This document shows, piece by piece, positions 11,001 through 21,215 of a stretch of 64,000 nucleotides of DNA. The DNA lies in assembly GCF_032362555.1 (NCBI RefSeq), contig NC_083523.1:7167501-7231500 (forward strand), in the 5' to 3' direction. The position numbers were made by a program, and so were the translations under genes. This stretch comes from Amyelois transitella (taxonomy: Eukaryota; Arthropoda; Insecta; Lepidoptera; Pyralidae). The first letter of the stretch is position 1. The number at the start of each line of letters is the position of its first letter. The notes under the pieces are model-generated. The model searched no databases. It was not told the DNA's origin and saw only the letters and a program-made list of their open reading frames with translations.

Positions 11001-14000
11001 AAATCTCTAGACCCAACAGTTTAGACTGTGCATTGATATATCTGTCAAATAGTCCATTCAATGTCATGTTTTCTATATATGCAAATAGTTACCAATGTTC
11101 CTCTTCTGCCGTGTGGTTTTCAGCACTTTAGAATAGAACCACTCCATATCTTTCCAATGGATGTCGTAAAAGACGATTAAGAAATAGGCTTATAAACTTG
11201 GGATTCTTATTGTAGGCGATGGGCTAGCAACCTGTCACTATTTGAATCCAATATTGGCTCTGTCAAAACTGTTGGCTCTGTCAAAACTGTTGGCTCTGTC
11301 TACGTGTTTATATGTATGTATGTTTTTCTTCTTTGCTTTTCACAGGAACAAATACCAGCTGTTTATACCGTTCTCTGTTCGCGTGTTTCGGAGACCCCGG
11401 GGAGAAGATACCCGACACTGTCAAGTCTCCGAGAGATGAGCCTCCGTCCAGAGAAGGGTTGGAGCTAGCGTTTTGTTTCACCGGCCTGATGGGCGCTTAT
11501 CTGGTGTGGGGACTGTTGCAAGAGAAGATTATGACACAGGTTAATTTCAATTGTCGTGTGGTTCCCGGCACCAATACAAAAAAGAATAGGACCACTCCAT
11601 CTCTTTCCCATGGATGCCGTAAAAGGCGACTGGGCTTGCGAACTTGGGATTCTTTTCTAGGCGATGGGCTAGCAACCTGTCACTATTTGAAACTCAATTC
11701 TATTATTGGGCCAAATAGCTGAACGTGGCCATTTAGTCTATTCAAGGCTGTTGGCTCTGTCTACACCGCAAGGGATATAGACGTGACCATATGTATGTAT
11801 GTATTTATGTTTATTTCAATCAATATATGATATAAAACTCTTTTGTTACTGAGTGACTCACAGACAACGCACAGCCGAAATTACTGAGCCTAGAAAGTTG
11901 AAATTTTGTATGAAGGTTACTTAGTGTGTTTAGAGGAGCACAGGATTTGCCGAAATTCCCACGGGAACGGGAGTTAACGGATTTCTTCGATTTACGCAGG
12001 CGTAGCCGCGGGCACTCTCTAAATATAGTATTGTAAGCGTGTGTTCGAACAGTAGTACATTAGTTTGAGTGCTAACCGACACTCAACGTGAGGAAACATG
12101 CACATTCAGCCAAATGACTTTAACCATGATCTAAGATGATCCCAGAGCGATAGCCCATAGTCAATTGTTAACATAAAAAAAGAACAATCAACATCACGAT
12201 TTTAACCCGACCATGTCCGCCAATGGTTCATATCCAGCTGACTTCACGCTAAAATAAAACAATATTTCTTTTATACATACATACATATAATCACGTCTAT
12301 ATCCCTTGCGGGGAAGACAGAGCCAACAGTCTTGAAAAGACTGGCCACGTTCAGCTGTTTGGCTTTATGACGGAATTGAGATTCAAATAGTGACAGGTTT
12401 CTAGCCCATCGCCTAAAAGAAGAATCCCAAGTTTATAAGCCTATCCCTCAGTCGCCTATTACGACAACCACGGGAACGAGATGGAGTGGTCCTATCCTTC
12501 TTTTTCATTGGTGCCTGGAACCACACGGCACTATACAAATATTTCTTTTACAGGACTACATAATGCCCAACGGAGTCGTTATTCGCTTCAACGACTCACA
12601 ATTCCTAGTGTTTGTGAATCGCCTCTCCGCGTTTCTAGTGGCTTTGAGTCGTCTGATATGCTCCGGCCAGCCGCTGGTGTCGGCGCCACTCTACAAGTAC
12701 TCTTATTGTTCTCTAACGAATATCATCAGCGCATGGTGTCAGTATGAAGCGTTGAAATACGTCAGTTTTCCTACTCAGGTGAGATTTAGTACATGTTTTC
12801 TTTTTTGTACCTACCAATATGACAATAGTATTATTTTTTTTATTTATTTATTTAAACTTCATTGCACAAAATACAAATGTATAGCACAATTGGCGGACTT
12901 AATGCTAGAAGCATTATCTACCAGTCAACCATTGGGTCTTACAGAGAACTTAATGTGGGGTTATTATCTGATAAGCCTGATGCCTCCAGTTATTGATTAC
13001 GAGTTTAGGGCCTTCAATTCATCTTTATTAAATGTAATTAAAATAATGGAAATCATTAAAGTGTAATTTTGTTCTTTTCTATAAAAGTGCCGTGTGGTTC
13101 CCAGAACCAATAGAATAAAAAGAGCAGGACCACTCGCATCTCTTTCCCGTGGATATCGTAAAACGGGAAGGAATAAACCTGGGATTCTTCTTTTAAGCGA
13201 TCGGCTAGCAACCTGTCACTATTTGAATCTCAATTCTATCATTAATCCAAACAGCTGAAAGTGGCTCATCAGTATTTTCAAGACTGTTGGCTCTGTCTAT
13301 CCCGCAAGGAATACACGTAATTATATGTATGTATGTCTATAACAGTGTATTTTTAATTCGTTTTAGGTGCTATCAAAGTCGTGTAAGGTGATACCAGTCA
13401 TGTTGATGGGGAAGCTGATATCCCGCAAGAAATACGAACTGTACGAATATGTGATCGCGGTGTTAATATCGTTCGGGATGGTGCTGTTTATATATGGCAG
13501 CCATGACGATAAAGGTATGATTGTCGTTTATTTTTTTATTAACGACTCGCCTCGGCTTCGCACGGGTATCATTCATAGATATAAACCTTCCTCAGAAAAC
13601 CTTTTTTAAGAATTGATTAATTGATCATATAGGTAGGTACATACATCAAAAATGATAAATTTGTAACGAACGAACCGTCGGGCTCAGGTAGAAGAGACAG
13701 GCCGAAAAGATCATAGCTGGACGTTGCAAAAGATGATATGCGAGCCAATGGACTGAATCCGAGGACGCCGAAATCCGGAGCCAGTGGAGAGAGAAAAGAC
13801 GGAAGGCGGACCCTGGGTCCCGAAACACGTCTGTGGAGGGTGCAACCGGAATTACACAGAGAGAGATAAACTTTAAAAGAAAAAAACGGGCGCTACATAA
13901 TCAGACGTAGGAATTTTTCTAAAAATTTATATAATCATAATATATATCAGTCTTTTGAAGTTGCTCTGTCTACTCCGCAAGGGATATAGACGTGACTATG

Positions 14001-15771
14001 TATGCATGTATGTATGTATATAATTTCATTTCGATATCTACTCTGTCCCCTAGTCCCTAACGCTTTGCTTGGCAAGCCACTTACAATGGCTTATGGCACT
14101 GAAAATCTGACTTATTTTAATTATTTTTCAGTATCAACAGTAACGACGATGTCTGGCCTGACCTTACTCATGTTATACGTGGCGAGTGACAGCTTCACCT
14201 CGTCGTGGCAAAGCGCTTTGTTCGGCCAGTACGGCTGCTCGCCGCTACAAATGTTGGTCGGAGTGAATCTCTTCTCGTGCGCCCTTACGTTCTCAGCGCT
14301 GTTGCAGAACACGAACACAGCCCAATCGCTGAGGTTGTTGCAGGTGAGTGAAACGGTTTGACCAATCAGCGTTGAGTTACGGCCAATCAGCGTTAAGTTA
14401 CGGCCAATCAGCGTTAAGTTACGGCCAATCAGCGTTAAGTTACGGCCAATCAGCGTTAAGTTATGGCCAATCAGCGTTAAGTTACGGCCAATCAGCGTAC
14501 AGGTGCGGGCATTCAGCGGTCAATCAAGACGGCGTTGTAATCGCCAAATGCCACGTTCAGCTATTGAGATTCAAATAGTGACAGGTTGTTAACCTATCGC
14601 CTACAAGAAGAATCCCAAGCTTAAGAGCCTATTATCCCTTAGTCGCCATTAACGACAACCATGGAAAAGATATGAAGTGATCCTATACGAAGTGTCGGGA
14701 ACCACACGGTGACTAAATCCATGTCTTTAGGCATCTTAAAAAATCTTAACGCCAGTCCTTAAACGACAAACAATAACCTATTTTTTTTTCATTTACAGCA
14801 CCCTATGTTTCTGTCAGACTGCCTGATGCTGTCCATCAGTTCCACCCTGGGCCAGCTGGTCATCTACCGCACCATCTCCAAGTTCGGGGCCGTGGTGTTC
14901 TCAGTCATCATGACTCTCAGACAGGTGTGTGTTTATGGAAGATGTCATGTCCTGTTCCCAGAGTACCAATCCTGTCTGACCTCCACAACCAATACAGGGG
15001 AACGTAACCCAGTTAAGGTCATATTGTTTGAATGGTTACAGAGTGAGTTAGGGTCTACCCAAGAGATTGTTTAGATCAAGCCATTTATTTGGTTTGGTGA
15101 AATCCATTGTATCGTTTTCTATCGTTCTACGTGCTAATTATGATATAGGTTTGTAAAATATCTCATGATGGTATCATCCTCCTAGCGTTAGTGCCGGTTC
15201 TTACGAAGACAGGAGCCCGGAACTGACTACAATCATGATGTTTTGAATTTTCACGTTCTGGGTTCTGGTTCTATAGCGGGAGCGGTAATATGGGCTTGGC
15301 CACCCAAAAGGGAAGATCTTCCACCAGGCTAGGTGTTATGCCTGAATTTGGAAAAATCGGCTTCGATGATATTGACTCGGAGGTTGTATTTATGCTCCAA
15401 TCCGTAAAATCTTGAATATCGCGATTGAGATTCTTCGCTGGGATTGGCTGATGGCGTGTGACGTTTGAGATATCACTACAAACTCTTCGCTTTTATTGGC
15501 TGAGCGCGAATTCTTGCTGTGACGTTTGGAGTTGCCGCCACAAGTATAACAATGTAAAAAAAATACCCTAAAAATTATTAAAATCATCAGTTTTTTCTTT
15601 TAATGAAAACTTTTTTTTTTCCAGGCGGTCGCGATCCTCCTGTCGTGTCTAGTCTACGGCCACGTAGTATCTCCAAGTGGAATAAACGGCATTATATTAG
15701 TGTTCGCCGCCATTTTCCTAGGCGTCTACTGCAGGCAGCGCACGCGCAAACGAAAACCGGCCAATGTATAG
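8032..15771 (+). CDS. sll: PAPS transporter 1 (SLC35B2 / slalom), complete
   Basis: Nine exons: 8032-8054, 8994-9104, 9433-9536, 11346-11539, 12554-12778, 13367-13514, 14132-14343, 14799-14924, 15625-15771. All junction phases fit and give 429 aa, close to insect and human homologues. The family exchanges 3'-phosphoadenosine 5'-phosphosulfate into the Golgi for sulfation of glycans and proteins. Visible hallmarks are NLAGYATILLPG (first conserved TM), GLMGAYLVWGLLQEKIMTQ, CSLTNIISAWCQYEALKYV, SFPTQVLSKSCKVIPVMLMG with KLISRKKYE, SFTSSWQSALF, and the last TM pair with VFSVIMTLRQAVAILLSCL. The C-terminus is basic (RQRTRKRKPANV). The 23-nt first exon (MKGKIIV plus GG) was chosen for its phase and GTATGT donor, and is the least certain part. 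Introns are full of SINEs. Confidence 0.93.
8411..8605 (-). repeat. Family-1 SINE, transporter intron 1
   Basis: Read on the minus strand it runs from 'gtgccgtgtggttcccggca' through 'gatgggttagcaacctgtca' to the 'agtcttttcaagact' block. The 3' tail is missing. Confidence 0.75.
8738..8850 (+). repeat. RTE LINE 3' end, transporter intron 1
   Basis: It contains 'gaagtatgcag' and 'gtagtctctgcctaccctct', 'gggaaaggggtgtgatgatg' and a TATG-like tail. This is the same 3' end as the larger RTE copy at 18462-19096. Confidence 0.65.
9222..9655 (+). repeat. Two partial family-1 SINEs flanking transporter exon 3
   Basis: One piece (about 9222-9392) has 'aaaggcgactaagggaaagg' and stops in the 'ctgtctaccccgc' block. 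The second (9567-9655) has 'aacagctgaacatagactgt' and 'aagggatatagacgtg'. Exon 3 (9433-9536) lies between them, so together they could be one SINE with the exon-bearing stretch between, or two truncated insertions. Confidence 0.6.
9960..10217 (-). repeat. tRNA-derived SINE (family 2)
   Basis: Read on the minus strand it begins 'acggcctttgtggcgcagcg' (A-box-like) followed by 'gggttcgaatccc' (B box), then a body with 'gttgagttagtgtctcgt' and 'gaggctaactcaatctgtgt'. Related copies are at 22930-23116, 54187-54436, 54778-55045 and 62722-62930. The long unrelated body rules out a functional tRNA gene. Confidence 0.85.
10386..10520 (+). repeat. RTE LINE 3' end
   Basis: It includes remnants of the RTE C-terminal coding sequence ('ttgatcaaattaaggacgtc', encoding a DQIKDV-like stretch) and the 3' block 'cctcccgggaaaaaggcgtc' with a tatgtatgtatg tail. 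It sits in transporter intron 3. Confidence 0.7.
11108..11325 (+). repeat. Family-1 SINE with internal tandem copy, just before transporter exon 4
   Basis: It begins 'gccgtgtggttttcagcac' and ends in tatgtatgtatg 20 bases before the exon acceptor at 11345. 'ctgttggctctgtcaaaa' is present in tandem, a short internal expansion not seen in other copies. The SINE forms part of the sequence upstream of the polypyrimidine tract. Confidence 0.75.
11552..11815 (+). repeat. Family-1 SINE, near full length
   Basis: It begins 'cgtgtggttcccggcaccaa' 13 bases after the exon 4 donor (11540) and runs to the tatgtatgtatt tail. It is one of the better preserved copies and can serve as a family reference. Confidence 0.85.
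12274..12535 (-). repeat. Family-1 SINE, near full length, abutting transporter exon 5
   Basis: Its (cata)n tail lies at 12274-12290 and its 5' end ('gtgccgtgtggttccaggca' on the minus strand) lies about 20 bases before the exon 5 acceptor (12553). The adjacent exon is conserved despite the insertion. Confidence 0.85.
13088..13346 (+). repeat. Family-1 SINE, near full length, abutting transporter exon 6
   Basis: It runs from 'gtgccgtgtggttcccagaa' to 'ttatatgtatgtatg', ending about 20 bases before the acceptor at 13366. Confidence 0.85.
13948..14022 (+). repeat. Family-1 SINE 3' end only
   Basis: It has 'ctgtctactccgcaaggga' and 'tatagacgtgac' with a tatgtatgcatgtatgtatg tail. It is 5'-truncated, as expected for target-primed insertion. 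Confidence 0.7.
14367..14512 (+). repeat. 21-bp minisatellite, about seven copies, in transporter intron 7
   Basis: The unit is close to 'acggccaatcagcgttaagt' plus one t, repeated head to tail about seven times with few changes (one 'gttgag', one 'ttatgg', last unit diverged). It begins about 24 bases after the splice donor at 14344. Each unit carries CCAAT. There are no variable spacers, so this is not CRISPR-like. Confidence 0.9.
14548..14712 (-). repeat. Family-1 SINE, 5' part
   Basis: On the minus strand it starts 'ccgtgtggttcccgacac' and passes 'gcgataggttaacaacctgt'. It lacks the (TATG)n tail. Confidence 0.7.
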
Positions 15772-15792
15772 CTGAAGTTAGGTAGGTTGATG

Positions 15793-15798
15793 AATAAA
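15793..15798 (+). terminator. Poly(A) signal AATAAA of the PAPS transporter
   Basis: It lies 22 bases after the stop at 15769-15771. A second hexamer lies near 15971 and would give a longer 3' UTR. Confidence 0.55.
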
Positions 15799-16030
15799 TA
15801 ATGAAAAACAAAGTTCGAACTGTATATAAATGTGTGCAACGCAGAGATGTGTATTACATATGTATATGCAAAATGGCTGTAATTTCTAGTTGTTGCCATT
15901 TTTTCTGACAAAAAAAAAGATTAATTTTGAAATAAGTTTTAATTATTGACATAATCGACGTAAGTTTTTCGAATAAATTGGCTTGCATTACACCGAGAAA
16001 ATAAAAATCCTACCCAGTTATGTTCTGAAA

Positions 16031-16140
16031 TATTAGTTTTCGCCTGCCATTTTCCTAGGCGTCTACTAAAGGCAGCGTACGCGTAAACCTAAACCGGCCA
16101 ATGTACAACTGAAGTTAGGTAGGTTGGTGTATAAGTAATA
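16031..16140 (+). pseudogene. Decayed duplicate of the transporter's last exon
   Basis: This matches 15695-15805, which spans the end of the last exon, the stop and the start of the 3' UTR: both contain 'ccattttcctaggcgtctac', 'aaccggccaatgta' and 'ctgaagttaggtaggttg'. The copy has an extra base ('gcctgccatt' against 'gccgccatt') that shifts the frame and has lost the TAG context. It lies about 336 bp downstream in the 3' flank. Confidence 0.85.
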
Positions 16141-16232
16141 TTGAAAAAGTAACTGAAAATGACAAGGTTTTGTAACGCAGTGACGTAACATAATGGGCAG
16201 TGCTCTGAATTTTTTTACATATGTACCGCCGA

Positions 16233-16362
16233 GCGTGCATGAAGAGAGTTATGAGTGTGGATGAAGCGAAGGAAGTATGCAGAGATCGTGGCAAGTGGAA
16301 AGATGTAGTCTCTGCCTACCCTTCCGGGAAAGAGGCGTGATATTATGTATGTATATATGTAC
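16233..16362 (+). repeat. RTE LINE 3' end
   Basis: It reads 'gtgcatgaagagagttatga', 'gcagagatcgtggcaagtgg', 'gtctctgcctacccttccgg', then a tatgtatgtatatatgta tail. It matches the 3' end of the copy at 18462-19096 in the opposite orientation. Confidence 0.75.
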
Positions 16363-17610
16363 AGGCAGTTTATCCAATTTATGTAACAACCATTATTTGT
16401 TCTACACTAAAAATATCACAGGGGAACCAAAAAAGATATTAAAGATAAAGGTGTAAAATTGAAAATCTAAATGTAAATTGGCGTGTACAATAAAGATATT
16501 ACAAACTAACACACAAACATTATTAGTCTGCATTAATATGTCAAAGTCCACACTATACTTTTTCATAGTACACGTTCCTATAATTTTAAAGACTTGCAAG
16601 TATTGTAACATTGACAGACAATGGACAAATGAAATTAATAAATATTAAAAATAATAAAAACAAATGTGTAAAATAATTTGTTTTATCTACAATCTTTAGT
16701 ATTTGTTTTACCTACAATGTTTGTGTGTTCATGCCGTAGATTCACGTTTGACGTAAAAACATCGCATTTTTATTTTCAATTTAGAGGTACAGTGGACCAT
16801 ATCGAAAAGTATACCATCTTTGATACGACTGCACTATATACTAGACTTTTCTATGTGGTCCACATTGGATATAAATAAAAGGAATATGTACACATTCCAA
16901 TGTTATTCTTATATGTATTTATTAAAAAAAATATTAAAAAATATTGTTTCGCGTTTAGTTATTATTCGCATATATATATAGTCACAAACTTTTGGGGTTA
17001 ACTCAGTATTTTTATGTGATTTATCTCATAATAAATGGACATAAATAAATAATTATTTCCTTAAATGCTATATTAGAAAAAAGTTTTAATTTGTTAATTA
17101 TTTATTCGTATTTTTTCGGACAATAATCGTGCACAAAGTTTTTAAAGTAGAGTGAGCCGTTACTCGAATGTCAAATATTTATCTATACATATAATAAATC
17201 TGTAGAAAGGTCAATTCTGTACATTGAAAATATTGAAAAAATAAATAGCAGGGGGTGTTACTGGATCGATACCAAACACAAAAATGTGATTAAAAAAATT
17301 TTTGTCTGTCTGTCTGTATGTTCAGGCATCACGTGAAAACTAACGGTTCGATTTTGATGAAACTTGGTATAATTATACCTTATTATCCTGGGCGTAAAAT
17401 AGGATACTTTTTATCCCGAAATAATACGAAGAAAAAAAAATCTTAATTTTTCAGTTTATCTATAGACGTTGTTCTGTAGAACCGCGAACACACGTTGCGT
17501 TACCCGCAGTGGATTTAGCGCCGTAACCTGTAGCGCCTAAAGTCGGCTTTGGCTTGAACCGTTTGCTGCACAAGCGGGCCGCTACTAATTACTATGAAAA
17601 AAATACTACA

Positions 17611-17912
17611 TAGCTACATTAATTCCCATCAAGCTGAAAATGAGTATAATTATTTAAAACACAATCAAAAGCATTATTTCAAAATTCCCCATGATTCCGG
17701 TTTAAGGAAAAAAATTTACTCACGGTCAAAGGTAAAAAATGGGTGTATCGCAATTTTCTTTAAAACGGTAAGTTTTTCAAATCGGAAAATTACCTCAGAC
17801 ATAAATTGAAGATCATAAAGTTATCTATAAAAAAGGTATCAATAATTTTTTTCAACAAAGCTACCGTTTCTGTGATATAACGATGCAAAAAGTTGCAAGC
17901 GTCATAATATGC
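17611..17912. repeat. Left arm of a 300-bp inverted repeat
   Basis: Its reverse complement matches 19659-19954 at roughly 85-90% by eye. Shared blocks include 'ttaaaccggaatcatgggga', 'ttgaaataatgcttttgatt' and 'gcatattatgacgcttgcaa'. The arms flank the broken ORFs between them, like long terminal inverted repeats. No ORF lies in the arm itself. Confidence 0.85.
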
Positions 17913-18215
17913 ATCCGTTTCCTTGCCACCTCTGAGGTAGTGTACTATTAGCGCGTTTTTTTTTACATTTTTATTATTAAACTTGAAAAAGTCTGAAATA
18001 GGTTAGAATAAACACGTGTTTTCACTACGCAGTGGCACTCAAGACTAACTTTCGTATTTATTATTAAAAAAAAAAATAGAATAACCCTAAGTGAAGAAAA
18101 TCATCTTAGGACAATAATAGAGGTTACAATTATCAAATTCAATGCAATAATCAAATTAAAACTAAAGCTACTTATAAAAAGAAAGAAAAAAGATGACTAC
18201 AAACTAAAATTTAAT

Positions 18216-19487
18216 TTATAAATTGTACAGTCCTTGCATAGCATCAACATGCGGGAATGTGCCCAGAAGGCTGGCAGCATTGCCAATTCGAATGGCAATG
18301 CTGATTCTCTGAGCCAGATAATTTCCAGCCCTCCGGTCAAGATATACCTCAATTAGCTTTTTCGACAAATGTCGGAAAAGCTGATGGGCAGATAGGCCCC
18401 CCGGTCCCAGAGTTTCTACCCCAAAAGGTTCAAAAGTATAGATATTACCGATAACTACATACATACATACATAAAATCACGCCTCTTTCCCGGAGGGGTA
18501 GGCAGAGACTACCTCTTTCCACTTGCCACGATCCCTGCATACTTCCTTTGCTTCATCTACATTCATAACTCTCTTCATGCAAGCTCGGCGGTTTCAGGTA
18601 TTTTTGACCTGACCCTTTACCAGGACGTCCTTAATTTGATCAAGATATGTTCGTCTAAGTCTTCCCACCCCGACCTTTCCCTCCACACTCTCCATGTATA
18701 TCTGCTTAGTCAACCTGTTTTCATTCATCCTCTCCACATGACCGAACCATCTCAACATACCCTTTTCTATTCCTGTAACTACATCTTCTTTCACATCACA
18801 ACATTCCCTTATCACACTGTTCCTTATCCGGTCACTCAATTTCACACCCAACATACTCCTTAACGCTCTCATTTCCACTGCATTTATTCTGCTTTCGTGC
18901 TTCTTTTGCCATACCCAACTTTCACTCCCATACATTAATGTCGGGACCAACACGCCCCTGTGCACAGCCAGTCGAGCCTTTTTGGATAGTTTCTGACTGC
19001 TCATAAAGGCATGCAAAGCTCCATTCACCATGTTCCCCGCGTTCACTCTCCTTTCAATATCACTATCACACTTGCCATCTGATGTAAACTTTGATCCCGA
19101 TAACTACATATTTGCGCCTTTTGAGGTTTTTTGCCTCATTTGAAGCAAAACGGCCTTAGATTTAGTAACCTGAAGATGAGACGGCGCAAGTGTGGCGACA
19201 CAAGTAGCATCCCACACCAAAGGCCGCCCCAATCTCCAGGGTACCAAAGTCATACCATCCGGTCTCTTGGCATCATCCCGAGCCAGACCGTTTGGTTCTA
19301 GGAGGATTATATCATTTAGGGCGGCATGGCGCCCTAAACGGCCGGCACTCCTAGGGCATGAGAGGCCGTGGTGTCCATAGCCGACAACGGTATCCCCGCA
19401 AGGACAACTATTATTAAAGACTAACGGTATTTCATGTGTTGAGCATTCTGAGATAAAGCAGCTATACGACCCTAGCCACGTACACAA
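18216..19487 (-). pseudogene. Retroelement-like protein C-terminal part, frameshifted and split by an RTE insertion
   Basis: Two minus-strand segments belong to one ancestral ORF. The first (19487-about 19104) reads [67 protein letters not shown]. The second (18464-18216) reads FEPFGVETLGPGG, RRAGNYLAQRISIAIRIGNA. I recognise this pattern as the C-terminal region of a protein repeated in many invertebrate genomes next to reverse transcriptase, but cannot name the clade. The RTE at 18462-19096 separates the parts. Across the junction the downstream part is in a different frame, so a frameshift exists as well. It is not a functional gene. Confidence 0.6.
18462..19096 (-). mobile_element. 5'-truncated RTE-clade LINE, nested insertion
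   Basis: The minus-strand ORF (19046-18594, 150 aa) is the C-terminal end of an RTE-type reverse transcriptase: KARLAVHRGVLVPTLMYGSE, MRALRSMLGVKLSDRIRN, RWFGHVERMNENRLTKQIY, GVGRLRRTYLDQIKDVLVKG. It is followed by the 3' UTR and an (ATGT)n tail at 18480-18462. The element is flanked by a 14-base target duplication, ccgataactacata, at 18448-18461 and 19097-19110. The clean duplication and intact ORF end suggest a fairly recent insertion. The N-terminal endonuclease and most of the RT are absent. Confidence 0.9.
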
Positions 19488-19658
19488 TTAAACAGAGAGA
19501 CAGATGTTGTCTCAAGGTTTCACTACAGTATAAATGAAGGGACTGGGTTTCATTATACTTATGTATATTTTATATTTTGAATTCAAGTTAAAATTACCGA
19601 CAGAACAATATTTTTACTTATATTACTGCTACATAGAGTATATACGAGACGTGCTTAT

Positions 19659-19954
19659 GCATATTATGACGCTTGCAACTTTTTGCATCGTAATATCTCA
19701 GAAACGGTAGCATTATTGAAAAAAAATATTGATTCCTTTTTATAGATATCTTTATGATCTACAATCTATGTCTGAGGTAATTTTCCTATAAAACTTACCG
19801 TTTTGAAGAAAATCGTGAAAATCGCATTTTCTTACCTTTGACCTTGGGTAATTTTTTTCCTTAAACCGGAATCATGGGGAATTTTGAAATAATGCTTTTG
19901 ATTGTGTTTTAAACAATTATACTCATTTTCAGCTTGCTGGGAATTAATGTAGCT
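19659..19954. repeat. Right arm of the 300-bp inverted repeat
   Basis: Reverse-complement partner of 17611-17912. The matching regions end at nearly the same base on the inner side ('gcatattatgac'). On the outer side similarity fades after 'gggaattaatgtagct'. Confidence 0.85.
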
Positions 19955-20600
19955 TCATTTCTATTTTTTGGTCTAAATTGACCGGACTGAAAATAAAATG
20001 GAGAAATAAACCATCTACGCGAAGACCGACATCCACGCGGACGGAGTCGCGGGGGAAAGCTAGTTTTATGAATAAATTATTTCATGATTAATAAATGTTA
20101 GGTATTTAAGTTTTATTAGGTTATGCAGATGATTTAAAAAAATGTTTACTCGAAAATAGCTTTTATATTTAAGAGATCTGAGAAGTTATTATTATCTTGA
20201 CGTTTTGCTTTGTAAAATGACTAGGTAATTGTACTGCATTTTAAGTATTGTACCTTTTTTGGCATAATAAACTTTTTTCGCCTGGGTGATATCATCAGAT
20301 GATTCGACAGTATCGCTTGTATAATCCATACAGCGAATGGCGTATAAATTGTATACATTAGCTTATTGGCCATTTAGTACCTAATAACGTTGATGTATTT
20401 CACCTAGAATTGAAAGACCAAGATATTACTGTGATTTCTTGTTAATTGCACACATGACAGAGCCTTTCACCATCGTAAGGCAGTCGTTCTGCGCACTGTA
20501 TGTTTTATGCCTGGCTCAGTTCAGTGCTAAAGCTGCGTTCACACCGGCTAACAATAGGGGTTAACAATGGCTAACAACAACTGGGGTTGAACGTGATAAC

Positions 20601-20932
20601 CAGAGATCGGAATAGGTAGATTGAATTAGGGTCAATGAACTGAAACGTATATATTAATATGGACATGCCTCCGTCCGGGATTGCGGGATTTGTAATTTAT
20701 TAAGATTATTTCCGGAATTTTTACAAGTGGGATGAAGAATATATTAGTGGTAGCTGTTTTCCTCCAAATTCGTTCACGTAAATTGTAGTCCTATGTTACC
20801 CGCGGACAATGTAGTTTACTGTAAGTGTAAGTACTGAAATGGAATCCCGGAAAAGAGGCTTATCCATGTTATGCTTTCTATGGTAATTCATGATACAAGT
20901 ACATAAAATCAATCTACCTATTCCGATCTCTG
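20601..20932. mobile_element. Complete hAT-type MITE, 332 bp
   Basis: It has perfect 24-base terminal inverted repeats that begin CAGAGATCGGAATAGG, at 20601-20624 and 20909-20932. It is flanked by an exact 8-base target duplication, gtgataac, at 20593-20600 and 20933-20940. Eight-base duplications and CAG-type ends are the hallmark of the hAT superfamily. The interior has no ORF of note, so it is non-autonomous. The intact ends suggest a young insertion. Confidence 0.9.
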
Positions 20933-21215
20933 GTGATAACCATCGTTGGTTCAGTGAGTACGCAGTTTAAGTTGCATAGATTTTGAAGGTTGGCACACTT
21001 GCTCTTGCCAATCGAATATAGGAATTTGGCATTCGCCAAACCGTCCAGGTGGAACCAACGAAGCATGCCCATGCCCATGCACACCTACTGATCTGATTCC
21101 CGTAATTTAGGTAATAGTAGGAATTTAAAGTGACGACTACGAAATAATTCGACCAAAAAGTTTGACCATAAATGATGGTAAATGTGTTATGGTTAAAGTG
21201 AAGTAAAGATATCAA

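Larger units (their letters stand above)
17182..20063 (+). mobile_element. Helitron-like composite element, about 2.9 kb
   Basis: The left edge reads a|TCTATACATATAATAAATC and the right edge reads 'ggagtcgcgggggaaagCTAG|t'. This fits Helitron termini (5' TC, 3' CTAG with a GC-rich stem just inside, inserted between A and T). The same ends bound a short copy at 51018-51286. Inside are 300-bp inverted repeats, a broken retroelement ORF and a nested RTE insertion. No Rep/helicase ORF is present, so it is non-autonomous or the ends belong to two separate insertions. Confidence 0.4.

Noticed and set aside
14367-14512. CRISPR-like regular repeats
   Set aside because: Units are head to tail with no variable spacers, in an intron of a eukaryotic gene; a minisatellite.
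18636-18863. 75-codon plus ORF
   Set aside because: Antisense shadow of the RTE reverse-transcriptase ORF.
20967-21215. 82-codon minus ORF with Trp/Tyr-rich sequence
   Set aside because: No domain, no splice context, next to a MITE insertion; looks like random AT-rich ORF.
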